From Delta-02 sp964513565 (GTDB taxonomy: Bacteria; Desulfobacterota; Syntrophorhabdia; Syntrophorhabdales; Syntrophorhabdaceae), in the NCBI GenBank assembly GCA_964513565.1, contig CAZENE010000004.1, forward strand, positions 58,157-122,156: a DNA stretch of 64,000 nt, read 5' to 3'. A program made the position numbers and the translations under genes. Numbering within the stretch: position 1 is the first letter of the stretch; each line of letters starts with the position of its first letter. Shown here one piece after another: positions 44,290 to 52,809 of the stretch. The notes beneath the pieces are model-generated. The model was not told the origin of the DNA. It saw only the letters and a program-made list of their open reading frames with translations, and ran no database searches.

Positions 44290-46041
44290 GTGCGAGATAC
44301 CTATTGCGGAACACTTCGTAAGGAAGATGTGGACAAGACAGTGACCCTGGCGGGATGGGTCTTCAGGCGGCGTGACCATGGAGGGTTGATATTTATCGAT
44401 CTGCGCGATGTGACCGGCATTGTCCAGATCGTTTTTTCCCCCGAGATATCGAAAGAGGCCCATGAACAGGCCGGGGATATGCGCAGCGAGTATGTGCTAA
44501 AGGTGACAGGGACCGTGCGCAGGAGGCCCGCGGAGACGGAGAATCTCAATCTCCCGACCGGTGAGGTCGAGGTTTACGTGTCCGACCTTGCAGTCCTCAA
44601 TAACTGCAAAGTACTGCCGTTTCAGCTTGAAGACGAAGATATAGGCGAGGCTGTCCGTCTCAAATACCGATATCTCGATATGAGGCGCCCCGAGATGCAG
44701 AAGGTGTTCCTTGAGAGGAGCAAGGCCTATAAGGTAACGAGAGATTATCTCACATCGAAGGGTTTTTTTGAATTCGAGACCCCGCTTCTGACGAAAAGCA
44801 CTCCAGAAGGCGCGCGTGACTTCATCGTTCCCAGCAGGCTTAATACAAGCATGTTCTATGCGCTGCCGCAGTCCCCGCAACTATTCAAACAGCTTCTTAT
44901 GATGGGCGGTTTTGAGAGGTATTTTCAGATAGCGCGGTGCTTCCGGGATGAGGACTTAAGGGCCGACAGGCAGCCGGAATTTACGCAGATCGACATAGAG
45001 ATGAGCTTTGTAACGCGCGAAGATGTCATGCGCGTGAACGAAGGGCTCATCATTACCCTTTATGAAGCCCTGAAGGGCAAGAAACCGCCCGAGGTCCCAT
45101 TCCCCCGGATAACATTCGCCGAGGCAATGGGCAAGTATGGCAGCGACAAGCCGGACCTTCGGTTTGATCTTACCATTAAAGATCTCACGCCGATCTTCCT
45201 CAATACGGAATTCGGTGTATTCAAGAATACGATAGGATCGGGGGGAATGGTCAAGGCGCTCGTGCTGAAGGGCAGGACCCTTTCACGAAAAGACCTCGAT
45301 GTTGCGGTGGACACTGCGAAAGAACTCGGCTCCGGCGGTCTTATCTGGATACGAAGGGATGCTCAGGGGCTGCAATCGCCTACCGTAAAATTCCTGAATG
45401 ACCAAGAGAAATCCCGGTTGATCACCGAACTCGGACTCGAGCCGGGCGATGTCGTTTTCATCATGGCTGACAAACCCCTGAGAGTCAGCGAGCTGCTGGG
45501 CCGGTTCCGTCTTTACTTGGGCGAAAAGTACGGGCTTATCGACACCAGCCTTGACAAGTTCCTGTGGGTCATTGATTTTCCGCTTCTCGAGTACAGCGAA
45601 GAGGAAAAAAGATATGTGGCCCGGCATCACCCCTTCACATCTCCCAAGGAAAAGCTGCTTGGCTTTGACGGGGACTATGAAGCTATCCTCGCCAATGCCT
45701 ATGACCTTGTATTGAATGGGGTCGAGCTTGGCGGTGGAAGCATCAGGAACCACCGGACGGAAGACCAGGCGGAGATGTTTCGGCTGCTCGACATAAAGGA
45801 AGACGAGGCGGCCGATAAATTCGGTTTCCTCCTCGAAGCGCTCGAAATGGGTGCGCCGCCCCATGGCGGTATCGCATTTGGTTTCGACCGCATCATCATG
45901 ATGTTCCTGGGCCTGTCAAGCATCAGGGATGTCATAGCCTTTCCGAAGACACAGAAGGGCTCATGCCTTTTGACGGGAGCTCCTGCGCGGGTATCGCACC
46001 GGCAATTGACGGAATTGAAGATAAGGACTATTGTAGATTGA
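44290..46041 (+). CDS. aspS: Aspartyl-tRNA synthetase
   Basis: The 583-residue enzyme is of the bacterial type: an anticodon-binding OB fold (VTLAGWVFRRRDHGGLIFIDLRD), the class II core with motif 2 FRDEDLRADRQPEFTQID, the inserted GAD domain (about 290-410) and motif 3 GIAFGFDRIIMM. It starts at GTG (44290) with GGAGG nine bases upstream. Whether it also charges tRNA-Asn cannot be decided by eye; no asparaginyl-tRNA synthetase or GatCAB is in view. The citrate-synthase-like gene follows after 18 bases. Confidence 0.96.
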   Translation: MRDTYCGTLRKEDVDKTVTLAGWVFRRRDHGGLIFIDLRDVTGIVQIVFSPEISKEAHEQAGDMRSEYVLKVTGTVRRRPAETENLNLPTGEVEVYVSDLAVLNNCKVLPFQLEDEDIGEAVRLKYRYLDMRRPEMQKVFLERSKAYKVTRDYLTSKGFFEFETPLLTKSTPEGARDFIVPSRLNTSMFYALPQSPQLFKQLLMMGGFERYFQIARCFRDEDLRADRQPEFTQIDIEMSFVTREDVMRVNEGLIITLYEALKGKKPPEVPFPRITFAEAMGKYGSDKPDLRFDLTIKDLTPIFLNTEFGVFKNTIGSGGMVKALVLKGRTLSRKDLDVAVDTAKELGSGGLIWIRRDAQGLQSPTVKFLNDQEKSRLITELGLEPGDVVFIMADKPLRVSELLGRFRLYLGEKYGLIDTSLDKFLWVIDFPLLEYSEEEKRYVARHHPFTSPKEKLLGFDGDYEAILANAYDLVLNGVELGGGSIRNHRTEDQAEMFRLLDIKEDEAADKFGFLLEALEMGAPPHGGIAFGFDRIIMMFLGLSSIRDVIAFPKTQKGSCLLTGAPARVSHRQLTELKIRTIVD

Positions 46042-46059
46042 TCCGTTTCGGGGGATACT

Positions 46060-47877
46060 ATGGGAAAAAAAGAAAAGAAAAAGGGATTTATATTTAAAAA
46101 TGTAACAGGATCTGCAAGTTTTCCGCTTGTCGACGTTGAAAAGCCTCAGCTTTTCAGAGATATCTTCCCGTATGACGAAGTGTGCAAGGTCAAGTTCGAC
46201 CACAAGATCGAACTTATCGACCCGCCTGATGAGATCTATATCACCGATACGACCTTCAGGGACGGCCAACAGGCCCGGTCTCCTTTCACGTCCCAGCAAA
46301 TAGAGGACCTTTTTGACTTCCTGCATCGCCTGAGCGGACCGAACGGAGTCATCAGGCAGACGGAATTTTTTCTTTATACCGACAAGGATAAGGAAGCACT
46401 CGGCAGATGCAAGGAAAAGGGATACAGGTTCCCCGAGATAACCGGGTGGATCCGTGCCAATAAAGACGACCTGCAGCTTGTCAAGGATATGGAGCTCAAG
46501 GAGACCGGCATCCTGACCAGTGTGTCCGATTATCACATTTTCCTGAAGTTCAGCAAGAAGAGGTCGCAGGTTCTCAAAGATTATCTCAAGATCGTGGAAA
46601 GTACGCTCGATCACGGCGTGATCCCGCGCTGTCATTTCGAAGATGTCACGCGGGCCGACATATACGGATTTTGTGTTCCGTACGCGCAGGCGCTCATGAA
46701 GTTGTCGGAGGAGGCGAAGATGCCCGTCAAGATCCGGCTTTGCGATACCCTGGGCGTCGGTATAACATATCCGGGGTCAGCGCTCCCAAGGTCTATCGGG
46801 AAGATCATCCGAGCGATGATCGATGACGCGGGGGTGCCGTCGGATTACCTGGAATGGCATGGACACAATGATTTCTACAAGGTACTTATCAATAGCATCA
46901 GCGCCTGGATGTACGGGTGCACGTATGTGAACGGAACCTTTCTCGGGCTTGGCGAGCGGACAGGCAATGCACCTATCGAAGGCCTCGTCATGGAGTACGT
47001 TTCTCTGACCGGCGAGGACAACGGGGTTGATACCACCGTCATTACGGAAATGCGGAACTATTTCGAGCGCGAGATAGGGCACCATGTCCCGAAAAACCAG
47101 CCTTTCGTCGGGCTCGATTTCAACGCCACATCGGCAGGTGTGCATATTGACGGTATCCTGAAGAACGAGGAGATTTATTCGCCTTTTAACACGGCAAAAC
47201 TGCTCAACAGGCCGCTCGCAGTCAATATTACCGACAAGTCGGGACTGGCCGGCATAGCGCACTGGGTCAACTCGCATTTCGCCCTTACCGGAAAGGAAAG
47301 GGTTGAGAAGACGCACCCCGGCGTGGCAAAGATCAATAAGTGGATAGCGCGCCAGTATGAGGAGGGCAGGGTTACCTGTATGTCCGAAGATGAGATAGAG
47401 CGGCAGGTCAGGCGCTATATCCCGGAAATATTCGTCTCCGAGTTCGAATTGATGAAGAAGCGGGCGCTGGATATGGCAGCTCATCTCATCGAGCAATATA
47501 TAGAAGACTCGGCTATCAAAAGCATGGATCCGCTAAAGCAGGAGGAGCGGCTGAAGGTCCTCATCCAGGACTACCCGTACATCCAGTTCGTCTATGCGGT
47601 CAACGGCGAAGGCATCAAGATCACGCGGAATATCACGCAGGCGATTGATAAGGCAAAATATCAGAAGATCGGTCTCAATGAAGATTTCTCTGACAGGGAT
47701 TGGTTCATAAAGCCGATGGGCGATGGAAAAATCCATGCGACAAACCTGTATTCCTCGCGAATAACGGGGGCATTGTGCGTGACCGTTTCCGGTCCGATAC
47801 GTGATAAAATGGGTGAGATCGTCGGCGTCGTCGGGCTTGATATCAGGTTCGAGGACCTTACCAAGGCGGAGGCTTAA
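46060..47877 (+). CDS. Re-citrate synthase-like (HMGL/LeuA family) enzyme with C-terminal Cache-like domain
   Basis: Residues about 55-340 form a LeuA/homocitrate-synthase-type barrel: ITDTTFRDGQQARSPFT (catalytic Arg67-Asp68), ECHFEDV-like RCHFEDVTRAD, LCDTLGVG, WHGHNDFYKVL with metal His267/His269, and GLGERTGNAP. The neighbours encode aconitase and isocitrate dehydrogenase, so condensation of acetyl-CoA and oxaloacetate to citrate (Re type) is the best guess; homocitrate or isopropylmalate synthase are alternatives. LeuA enzymes end in an ACT-like regulatory domain. Here residues about 495-602 instead resemble a Cache/PDC sensor domain: YPYIQFVYAVNGEG, DFSDRDWF, ATNLYSSRITGALCVTVSGP and GEIVGVVGLDIRFEDL. 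There is no signal or membrane segment, so this sensor domain would work in the cytoplasm. Confidence 0.82.
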   Translation: MGKKEKKKGFIFKNVTGSASFPLVDVEKPQLFRDIFPYDEVCKVKFDHKIELIDPPDEIYITDTTFRDGQQARSPFTSQQIEDLFDFLHRLSGPNGVIRQTEFFLYTDKDKEALGRCKEKGYRFPEITGWIRANKDDLQLVKDMELKETGILTSVSDYHIFLKFSKKRSQVLKDYLKIVESTLDHGVIPRCHFEDVTRADIYGFCVPYAQALMKLSEEAKMPVKIRLCDTLGVGITYPGSALPRSIGKIIRAMIDDAGVPSDYLEWHGHNDFYKVLINSISAWMYGCTYVNGTFLGLGERTGNAPIEGLVMEYVSLTGEDNGVDTTVITEMRNYFEREIGHHVPKNQPFVGLDFNATSAGVHIDGILKNEEIYSPFNTAKLLNRPLAVNITDKSGLAGIAHWVNSHFALTGKERVEKTHPGVAKINKWIARQYEEGRVTCMSEDEIERQVRRYIPEIFVSEFELMKKRALDMAAHLIEQYIEDSAIKSMDPLKQEERLKVLIQDYPYIQFVYAVNGEGIKITRNITQAIDKAKYQKIGLNEDFSDRDWFIKPMGDGKIHATNLYSSRITGALCVTVSGPIRDKMGEIVGVVGLDIRFEDLTKAEA

Positions 47878-47884
47878 AAGACCT

Positions 47885-49144
47885 ATGGGAAAGACACTTG
47901 CCGAAAAGATCCTGGAAATAAATACGGGCGGCCCGGTAGAGCAGGGGAGCTATATCATCGTGAAGGTGGACAGGATACTCCTGCAGGACGGGACGGCGCC
48001 GCTTGCGATCAGGAAATTTGCCGATATGGGCTTTGATAAACTTTTTGACGGATCTAAAATAACATTTTTTATCGATCACGCGTCACCGAGTCCGCGGATG
48101 GAGCTCTCGAACGACCACATGGCGATACGGGAGTTTGCGGCCCGGTACGGCGCGAATGTGAGTGATGTCGGCGAGGGCATCTGTCATCAGCTCATGTCCG
48201 AGAGGGTGCTCATGCCCGGCGAAGTGCTGGTTGGGGCCGATTCGCATACATGTACGGGCGGTGCGCTGTGTTCATTCGCGACAGGTATGGGTTCCACCGA
48301 TATTGCAACGGCAATGGGCCTCGGCAAAACATGGATGAGGGTCCCGGAAACGTTTCTTTTCCGCCTGACCAATACCTTTCCCGGGGCAGTATGCCCAAAG
48401 GACCTTATCCTTAAGATAATTGGCATGATCGGAGCCGACGGGGCGACTTACAGGTCCCTCGAATTTGCAGGTGACGCGGTGGAAGCGATGCCGGTCGAGG
48501 AACGCATGACAATTGCCAATATGGCCGTCGAAGCGGGCGCCAAATGCGGGCTGTTCCCTTCCGATGATATGACGCGTGCCTTCCTGGAGGAAAGGGGCAG
48601 GGGAGAATGCTTTGTCGCGATAAAACCGGACCCGGATGCGCGGTATGAAAAGGTTTTCGATATTGACCTTGGCGCGTTGAAGCCGATGGTCAGCCTTCCC
48701 CATACGGTGGACAACACGAGGGAGATCGATGATAAAGAGGTGCAGGGGATAGCTGTCAGCCAGGTTTTTATTGGTTCCTGCACGAATGGGCGAATAGGGG
48801 ACCTCAAGGCGGCGTCTCAGATACTCAGGGGCAGGAAAAAGCACCCCGGGGTACGCCTCATTGTCGGTCCAGCGTCACAGGACGTGTACCGTGAGGCACT
48901 GAAGGAAGGAATACTCGAGGTGCTGCTCGATGCGGGGGCCACTATTCTTCCGCCGGGCTGCGGGCCGTGCATCGGCCTCCATCAGGGTATCCTGGGCAAA
49001 GGCGAAGTATGCGTAGCCACATCCAACCGGAATTTTCTCGGAAGAATGGGCAACCCGGAATCCGGCATCATCCTCGCTTCCGCCGCAACTGCCGCGGCGA
49101 CTGCGCTCAAGGGCAAGGTCTCAGACCCGAGAGAGGTTATATAA
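47885..49144 (+). CDS. Aconitase / isopropylmalate dehydratase large subunit (LeuC type)
   Basis: The 419-residue subunit holds the [4Fe-4S] cluster: one Cys in GSCTNGR and two in PPGCGPCIG; GADSHTCTGGALCSFATGMG and FIDHASPSP are further signatures. It is of the short archaeal-type LeuC/HacA group, whose members isomerise isopropylmalate, homocitrate or citrate. Its place between a citrate-synthase-like enzyme and a true isocitrate dehydrogenase points to aconitase activity. The start at 47885 lies eight bases after the preceding stop; a longer ORF overlapping that gene is rejected. Confidence 0.88.
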   Translation: MGKTLAEKILEINTGGPVEQGSYIIVKVDRILLQDGTAPLAIRKFADMGFDKLFDGSKITFFIDHASPSPRMELSNDHMAIREFAARYGANVSDVGEGICHQLMSERVLMPGEVLVGADSHTCTGGALCSFATGMGSTDIATAMGLGKTWMRVPETFLFRLTNTFPGAVCPKDLILKIIGMIGADGATYRSLEFAGDAVEAMPVEERMTIANMAVEAGAKCGLFPSDDMTRAFLEERGRGECFVAIKPDPDARYEKVFDIDLGALKPMVSLPHTVDNTREIDDKEVQGIAVSQVFIGSCTNGRIGDLKAASQILRGRKKHPGVRLIVGPASQDVYREALKEGILEVLLDAGATILPPGCGPCIGLHQGILGKGEVCVATSNRNFLGRMGNPESGIILASAATAAATALKGKVSDPREVI

Positions 49145-49642
49145 ATGGTTATCAGGGGAAAGGCATGGATTTTCGGAGACGATATCTCCACGGACCATAT
49201 AATTCCCGGGCGGTTCTATCATCTGCGTTCAAATCTTGACGAGCTGAAAAAGCATGTCTTTGAGGACATCGCTCCGGGTTTCAGCGATAAAGTAAAAAAA
49301 GGAGATATTATTGTAGGCGGCAGGAACTTCGGTCTGGGATCGAGCAGGGAACATGCGCCGCTCATCATAAAAATGGCCGGTATCGACGCCATCGTGGCAG
49401 GGTCATTTGCCCGGATCTTCTACCGCAACGCCATAAATGTGGGCCTCGCCGCCCTTATCTGCCCGATCGAAGGTCTCAGCGAGGGAGATGAGCTTCAGAT
49501 AGATCTCGGCAAAGGTATCCTGGAGGATATAACGACGGGCAGCACCAGGAGATTTGCGCCGCTGCCCGCCATTATGCAGGACATTCTCAACGAGGGCGGC
49601 CTTGATGTTTATATAAAGAGGTACAAGGGGTTCACGATCTGA
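49145..49642 (+). CDS. Aconitase / isopropylmalate dehydratase small subunit (LeuD type)
   Basis: The 165-residue swivel-domain subunit begins immediately after the large-subunit stop. It shows GDDISTDHIIPGRFY, GGRNFGLGSSREHAP and GSFARIFYRNAINVGL. The substrate loop after the first motif reads YHLRS, which does not settle the substrate. The stop overlaps the next start (TGATGG). It completes the two-part aconitase-like enzyme. Confidence 0.88.
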   Translation: MVIRGKAWIFGDDISTDHIIPGRFYHLRSNLDELKKHVFEDIAPGFSDKVKKGDIIVGGRNFGLGSSREHAPLIIKMAGIDAIVAGSFARIFYRNAINVGLAALICPIEGLSEGDELQIDLGKGILEDITTGSTRRFAPLPAIMQDILNEGGLDVYIKRYKGFTI

Positions 49643-50775
49643 TGGAAACGATAAAGATTCCCGTCATTGTCGGCGACGGCACGGGAGAGGATATATGGAA
49701 CGCCTCGCGGGAGATATTCGAGGAGGCGCTCATCAGGTCCACCGACAATACAAAGAGAATAGAGTGGGTCCTGGTCATTGCGGGATTAAAGGCCCTGGAA
49801 CACAAGGACCACCTGCTCCCGGGCGAAACGGTCGATGCGATCACGGAATGCGCCATTGCGCTCAAAGGGCCGCTGACCACCCCGGTCGGGGGAGGGTTCC
49901 GCAGTGTGAACGTATACCTGCGCCAGATGTTCGACCTGTATGTGTGCATGAGGCCGATACGCTGGTTCAAGGGCCTGCCCAGCCCCTTGAAAAGGCCCGA
50001 AGCTGTGGATATAATCATTTTCCGGGAAAATACCGAAGACCTGTACCGGGGGATAGAGTGGAAGGCAGGCACTGGCGATTCCCGCATAGTCATCGATTTT
50101 CTCAGGGAAAAAATGGGCGTTGACCTGACACCCGATAATGGGATCGGGATAAAACCCATCAGCCGCACCGGGACCCGGCGCTTCGCGAAATGGTCGATGG
50201 ACGCGGCCATCAGGATGGGGCGCAAGAGGATCACTATCGTCCATAAGGGCAATATCATGAAATATACGGAGGGCGCGTTCCGGGAATGGGCGTATGATAC
50301 TGCCCGGACCTATACGGAACTCTCTGTGGAAGGCTTGCCAGGGAAGATAGAGGTTAATGACCGGATCGCCGACAATATGTTTATGCAGGTCATATCAAGG
50401 CCCGAAGATTACGACGTTCTCTTGTGCCCGAATCTCAACGGTGATTACCTGTCCGATGCGTGCGCCGCATTGATAGGGGGCCTCGGGGTTGCACCGGGTG
50501 GAAATTTTGGCGATAATGTGGCAATTTTTGAGCCAACACACGGCAGCGCGCCGAAATATGCCGGTAAGGATATCGTAAACCCGACATCTCTTATCCTGTC
50601 GGGCGCCATGTTATTTGACCATTTAGGGCTTACAGGGACGGCGGCCACGATACGCCGGGCGATCGAAAGGACGGTCCAAGACGGGATCGTCACTTATGAC
50701 CTTGCGCGGCAACTCGAAGGTGCGACGCAGGTGTCGTGTTCCAGGTTCGGAGTTGAAGTATTGAAGCGGCTTTAG
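49642..50775 (+). CDS. icd: Isocitrate dehydrogenase, probably NADP-dependent
   Basis: The 377-residue enzyme oxidises isocitrate to 2-oxoglutarate and CO2. It has the isocitrate-specific segment SVNVYLRQMFDLYVCMRPIR (the Ser, Asn and Arg positions match E. coli Icd), PEAVDIIIFRENTEDLYRGI, KGNIMKYTEGAF and NLNGDYLSDACAALIGGLG. The cofactor loop EPTHGSAPKYAGKD keeps the Lys-Tyr pair, and VTYDLAR keeps the Tyr and Arg, that favour NADP in E. coli. Isopropylmalate dehydrogenase is ruled out by the substrate loop. It ends the citrate-to-2-oxoglutarate block, which supplies glutamate precursor. Confidence 0.9.
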   Translation: METIKIPVIVGDGTGEDIWNASREIFEEALIRSTDNTKRIEWVLVIAGLKALEHKDHLLPGETVDAITECAIALKGPLTTPVGGGFRSVNVYLRQMFDLYVCMRPIRWFKGLPSPLKRPEAVDIIIFRENTEDLYRGIEWKAGTGDSRIVIDFLREKMGVDLTPDNGIGIKPISRTGTRRFAKWSMDAAIRMGRKRITIVHKGNIMKYTEGAFREWAYDTARTYTELSVEGLPGKIEVNDRIADNMFMQVISRPEDYDVLLCPNLNGDYLSDACAALIGGLGVAPGGNFGDNVAIFEPTHGSAPKYAGKDIVNPTSLILSGAMLFDHLGLTGTAATIRRAIERTVQDGIVTYDLARQLEGATQVSCSRFGVEVLKRL

Positions 50776-50813
50776 GCCCGAAGTGCCTTAAAAGATAAGG
50801 GGAAAGAAAAATT

Positions 50814-51933
50814 ATGCTGGAAGAGATCAAAGGAAAAATAGACGAACTGGATACTCGCATGACTTCCTTGCGAGGTTATCTTTGACCTCCCGAAACTTCA
50901 GGAAAAACGGGCTGAACTCGAAAACCAGATAGCAGGGTCACAGTTCTGGGATGACCAGGAGAAGGCCCAGAAAATCCTTAAAGAACGTTCACGCATCGAC
51001 GACGAGATAAAATCGTGGGAGAAAAAAGAAGAGGAGCTTGAAGAGATTCACATTCTTGCCGATTTCATTCGTGAAACGGAAGATTCCGCCGATGCCGAGG
51101 AATTAACGGCGCGGGTAAAGGCGCTCGATGAATCCCTGGGGTCATATGAGATCGAAAGAATGCTCTCCGGAGAAAATGATGATAATAATGCCATTATTTT
51201 CATCAATTCCGGGGCGGGCGGCACGGAGGCCCAGGATTGGGCGGAGATGCTTTTTCGGATGTACTTGAAGTGGGCGGAAAGGAAGGGATTCGAAACGCAG
51301 GTTGTTGACCTGCTTCCCGGCGAAGAGGCAGGTGTCAAAAATGTGACCTTTATCGTATCGGGGAAACACGCTTACGGGTACCTCAAGTGCGAGAATGGAA
51401 TTCACCGCCTGGTGCGGGTTTCTCCATATGACGCGAATAACCGGCGGCACACGTCATTTGCCTCGGTGTATGCATACCCCGAGATACCCGAGGATATCGA
51501 GGTCGACATCCGGGAAGAGGACCTGAGGATCGACACCTACCGGTCGAGCGGCCCGGGTGGGCAGCACGTCAACAGGACGGACTCGGCGGTCAGGATCACG
51601 CATATGCCGACGGGTATTGTGGTACAGTGCCAGAACGAGCGTTCGCAGCACAAGAACAAGGCAATGGCAATGGCGATCTTGAAATCACGGATCTACCAGC
51701 TGGAGAAGAGGAAGCAGGAAGAAAGAATGGACTCGCTGAACAAGGAAAAGAAGGATATAGCATGGGGCAGCCAGATCCGGTCCTACATCCTCCACCCCTA
51801 CCGGCTGATCAAAGACCATCGTACAAAACATGAAGAACACAATGCCGACGCAGTGCTCGACGGGGACATTGACGGCTTCATAAAAGATTACCTTTTGTAC
51901 TTGACTTTCGAGCAGAAAAGAAAGGATAATTAG
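50814..51933 (+). CDS. prfB: Peptide chain release factor 2, with programmed +1 frameshift
   Basis: RF2 ends translation at UGA and UAA. The first 23 codons (50814-50882) run to an in-frame TGA at 50883-50885 in the context CGAGGTTATCTTTGAC, the classic autoregulatory slip site: an upstream Shine-Dalgarno-like AGG and a slippery CTT. Skipping base 50883 continues the protein from 50884 to 51933, about 372 residues. The GGQ motif is present (SSGPGGQHVNRTDSAVR); the stop-recognition tripeptide reads SPY in VRVSPYDANNRRHTSF rather than SPF. Low RF2 favours the frameshift and restores RF2. Confidence 0.95.
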
Positions 51934-51939
51934 ATAGAT

Positions 51940-52194
51940 ATGGAAATTTTCAGCATAAATAAAGAGATAATTAACGTGAACCGTATAGAAGAACTGGAAG
52001 AAAAGATCGACAGACTCATTGACGGCTACCGCCTCATGAAAGAAGAAAATGAGAGACTGAAAGCTGACATTGAGACAATGCGCAATAATGATATAGACTT
52101 GGAAGGCAAGATTTCCGAAATCCGGGGCGAGCGGGAATTACTCATCGAAAAAGTTCAGAAGATACTCGAGAAAGTAGAAAAAGTAGAGATCTAG
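51940..52194 (+). CDS. ZapB-like coiled-coil protein
   Basis: The 84-residue protein is almost one coiled coil (IEELEEKIDRLIDGYRLMKE to the C-terminus), similar in size and character to ZapB or other cell-division coiled coils. It lies six bases after prfB and ten before zapA, and this pairing with zapA is the main argument for a Z-ring role. No catalytic motif. Confidence 0.65.
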   Translation: MEIFSINKEIINVNRIEELEEKIDRLIDGYRLMKEENERLKADIETMRNNDIDLEGKISEIRGERELLIEKVQKILEKVEKVEI

Positions 52195-52204
52195 GGGTTA
52201 TTAC

Positions 52205-52504
52205 ATGGAGAAGAAGGTTGAAGTAACCATTCTGAAACAGCTTTTTACTTTTGTCGGTGAGGATGAGGACAGGATCAAACGGGATGCGCGCCACGTGGCG
52301 GACAGAATAGATCACGCAGTGAACCGGTATGGGATAGTTAATACGCTGAATGCTGTAATTATGGCAATGATGGAACTGGCAGACGAATACCTGGAAATGA
52401 AAGAACAGGCAGAAAAGGTGGACGGAAGGACTCTTCGGCTTATTAAAAAGTTCGAGGATATTGAAAACATAGATGTTCCCTGCGGTGTTCGTGATAGGCG
52501 GTAG
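52205..52504 (+). CDS. zapA: Cell division protein ZapA
   Basis: ZapA cross-links FtsZ filaments. The 99-residue protein has the ZapA head (EVTILKQLFTFVGEDEDRIKR) and helical tail (NAVIMAMMELADEYLEMKEQ). Its last nine codons overlap the 5' arm of the 6S RNA, as the stop codon lies inside that RNA gene. Gene order with the 6S RNA is as in many proteobacteria. Confidence 0.85.
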   Translation: MEKKVEVTILKQLFTFVGEDEDRIKRDARHVADRIDHAVNRYGIVNTLNAVIMAMMELADEYLEMKEQAEKVDGRTLRLIKKFEDIENIDVPCGVRDRR

Positions 52505-52650
52505 GCTGTGAGCCAACACCTCAGCACCGGGAGCCGTTCCCTGTTGTTGTGTGCATGCTCACCCACGGTGAGAAGCCTGATGCAATATAACGGCACCCAC
52601 GTGAAAACGAGGTTCAAGACATATCGTCTACACGGCATCTGCGGGGCTAA
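52475..52650 (+). ncRNA. ssrS: 6S RNA
   Basis: The sequence can be aligned by eye with E. coli 6S RNA: a closing stem (CCCTGCGGTG near 52478 with CATCTGCGGGG near 52636), TGTTCG after the 5' strand, a GCATGCTC then GAGAAGCC central part, and GAGGTTCAAG in the 3' half, followed by a T-run. 6S RNA binds the housekeeping polymerase and adjusts transcription in stationary phase. Position directly after zapA is the conserved one. Ends are accurate to a few bases only. The 5' end lies inside the zapA coding sequence. Confidence 0.85.
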
Positions 52651-52781
52651 TTTTTAAGGGGCAGTGCTTAAGGAAACAGAGGTTGATATAGATTACTTCA
52701 AGCTGTCTTGGAGGGATTCGAATATAGATGTAAAATAAGTTTTTAGTTAATCCTCTTTCTTTCCTTGTAATTGCACCCCCT

Positions 52782-52787
52782 TATAAT
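52782..52787 (+). promoter_or_regulatory. -10 box of the rny promoter
   Basis: A perfect TATAAT, 22 bases before the TTG start of rny. The -35 side is pyrimidine-rich and poor. The surrounding ACCCCC and GGGGGT (52775-52780 and 52801-52805) are complementary. Confidence 0.5.
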
Positions 52788-52809
52788 ATCAAATAGATAG
52801 GGGGTTTCA

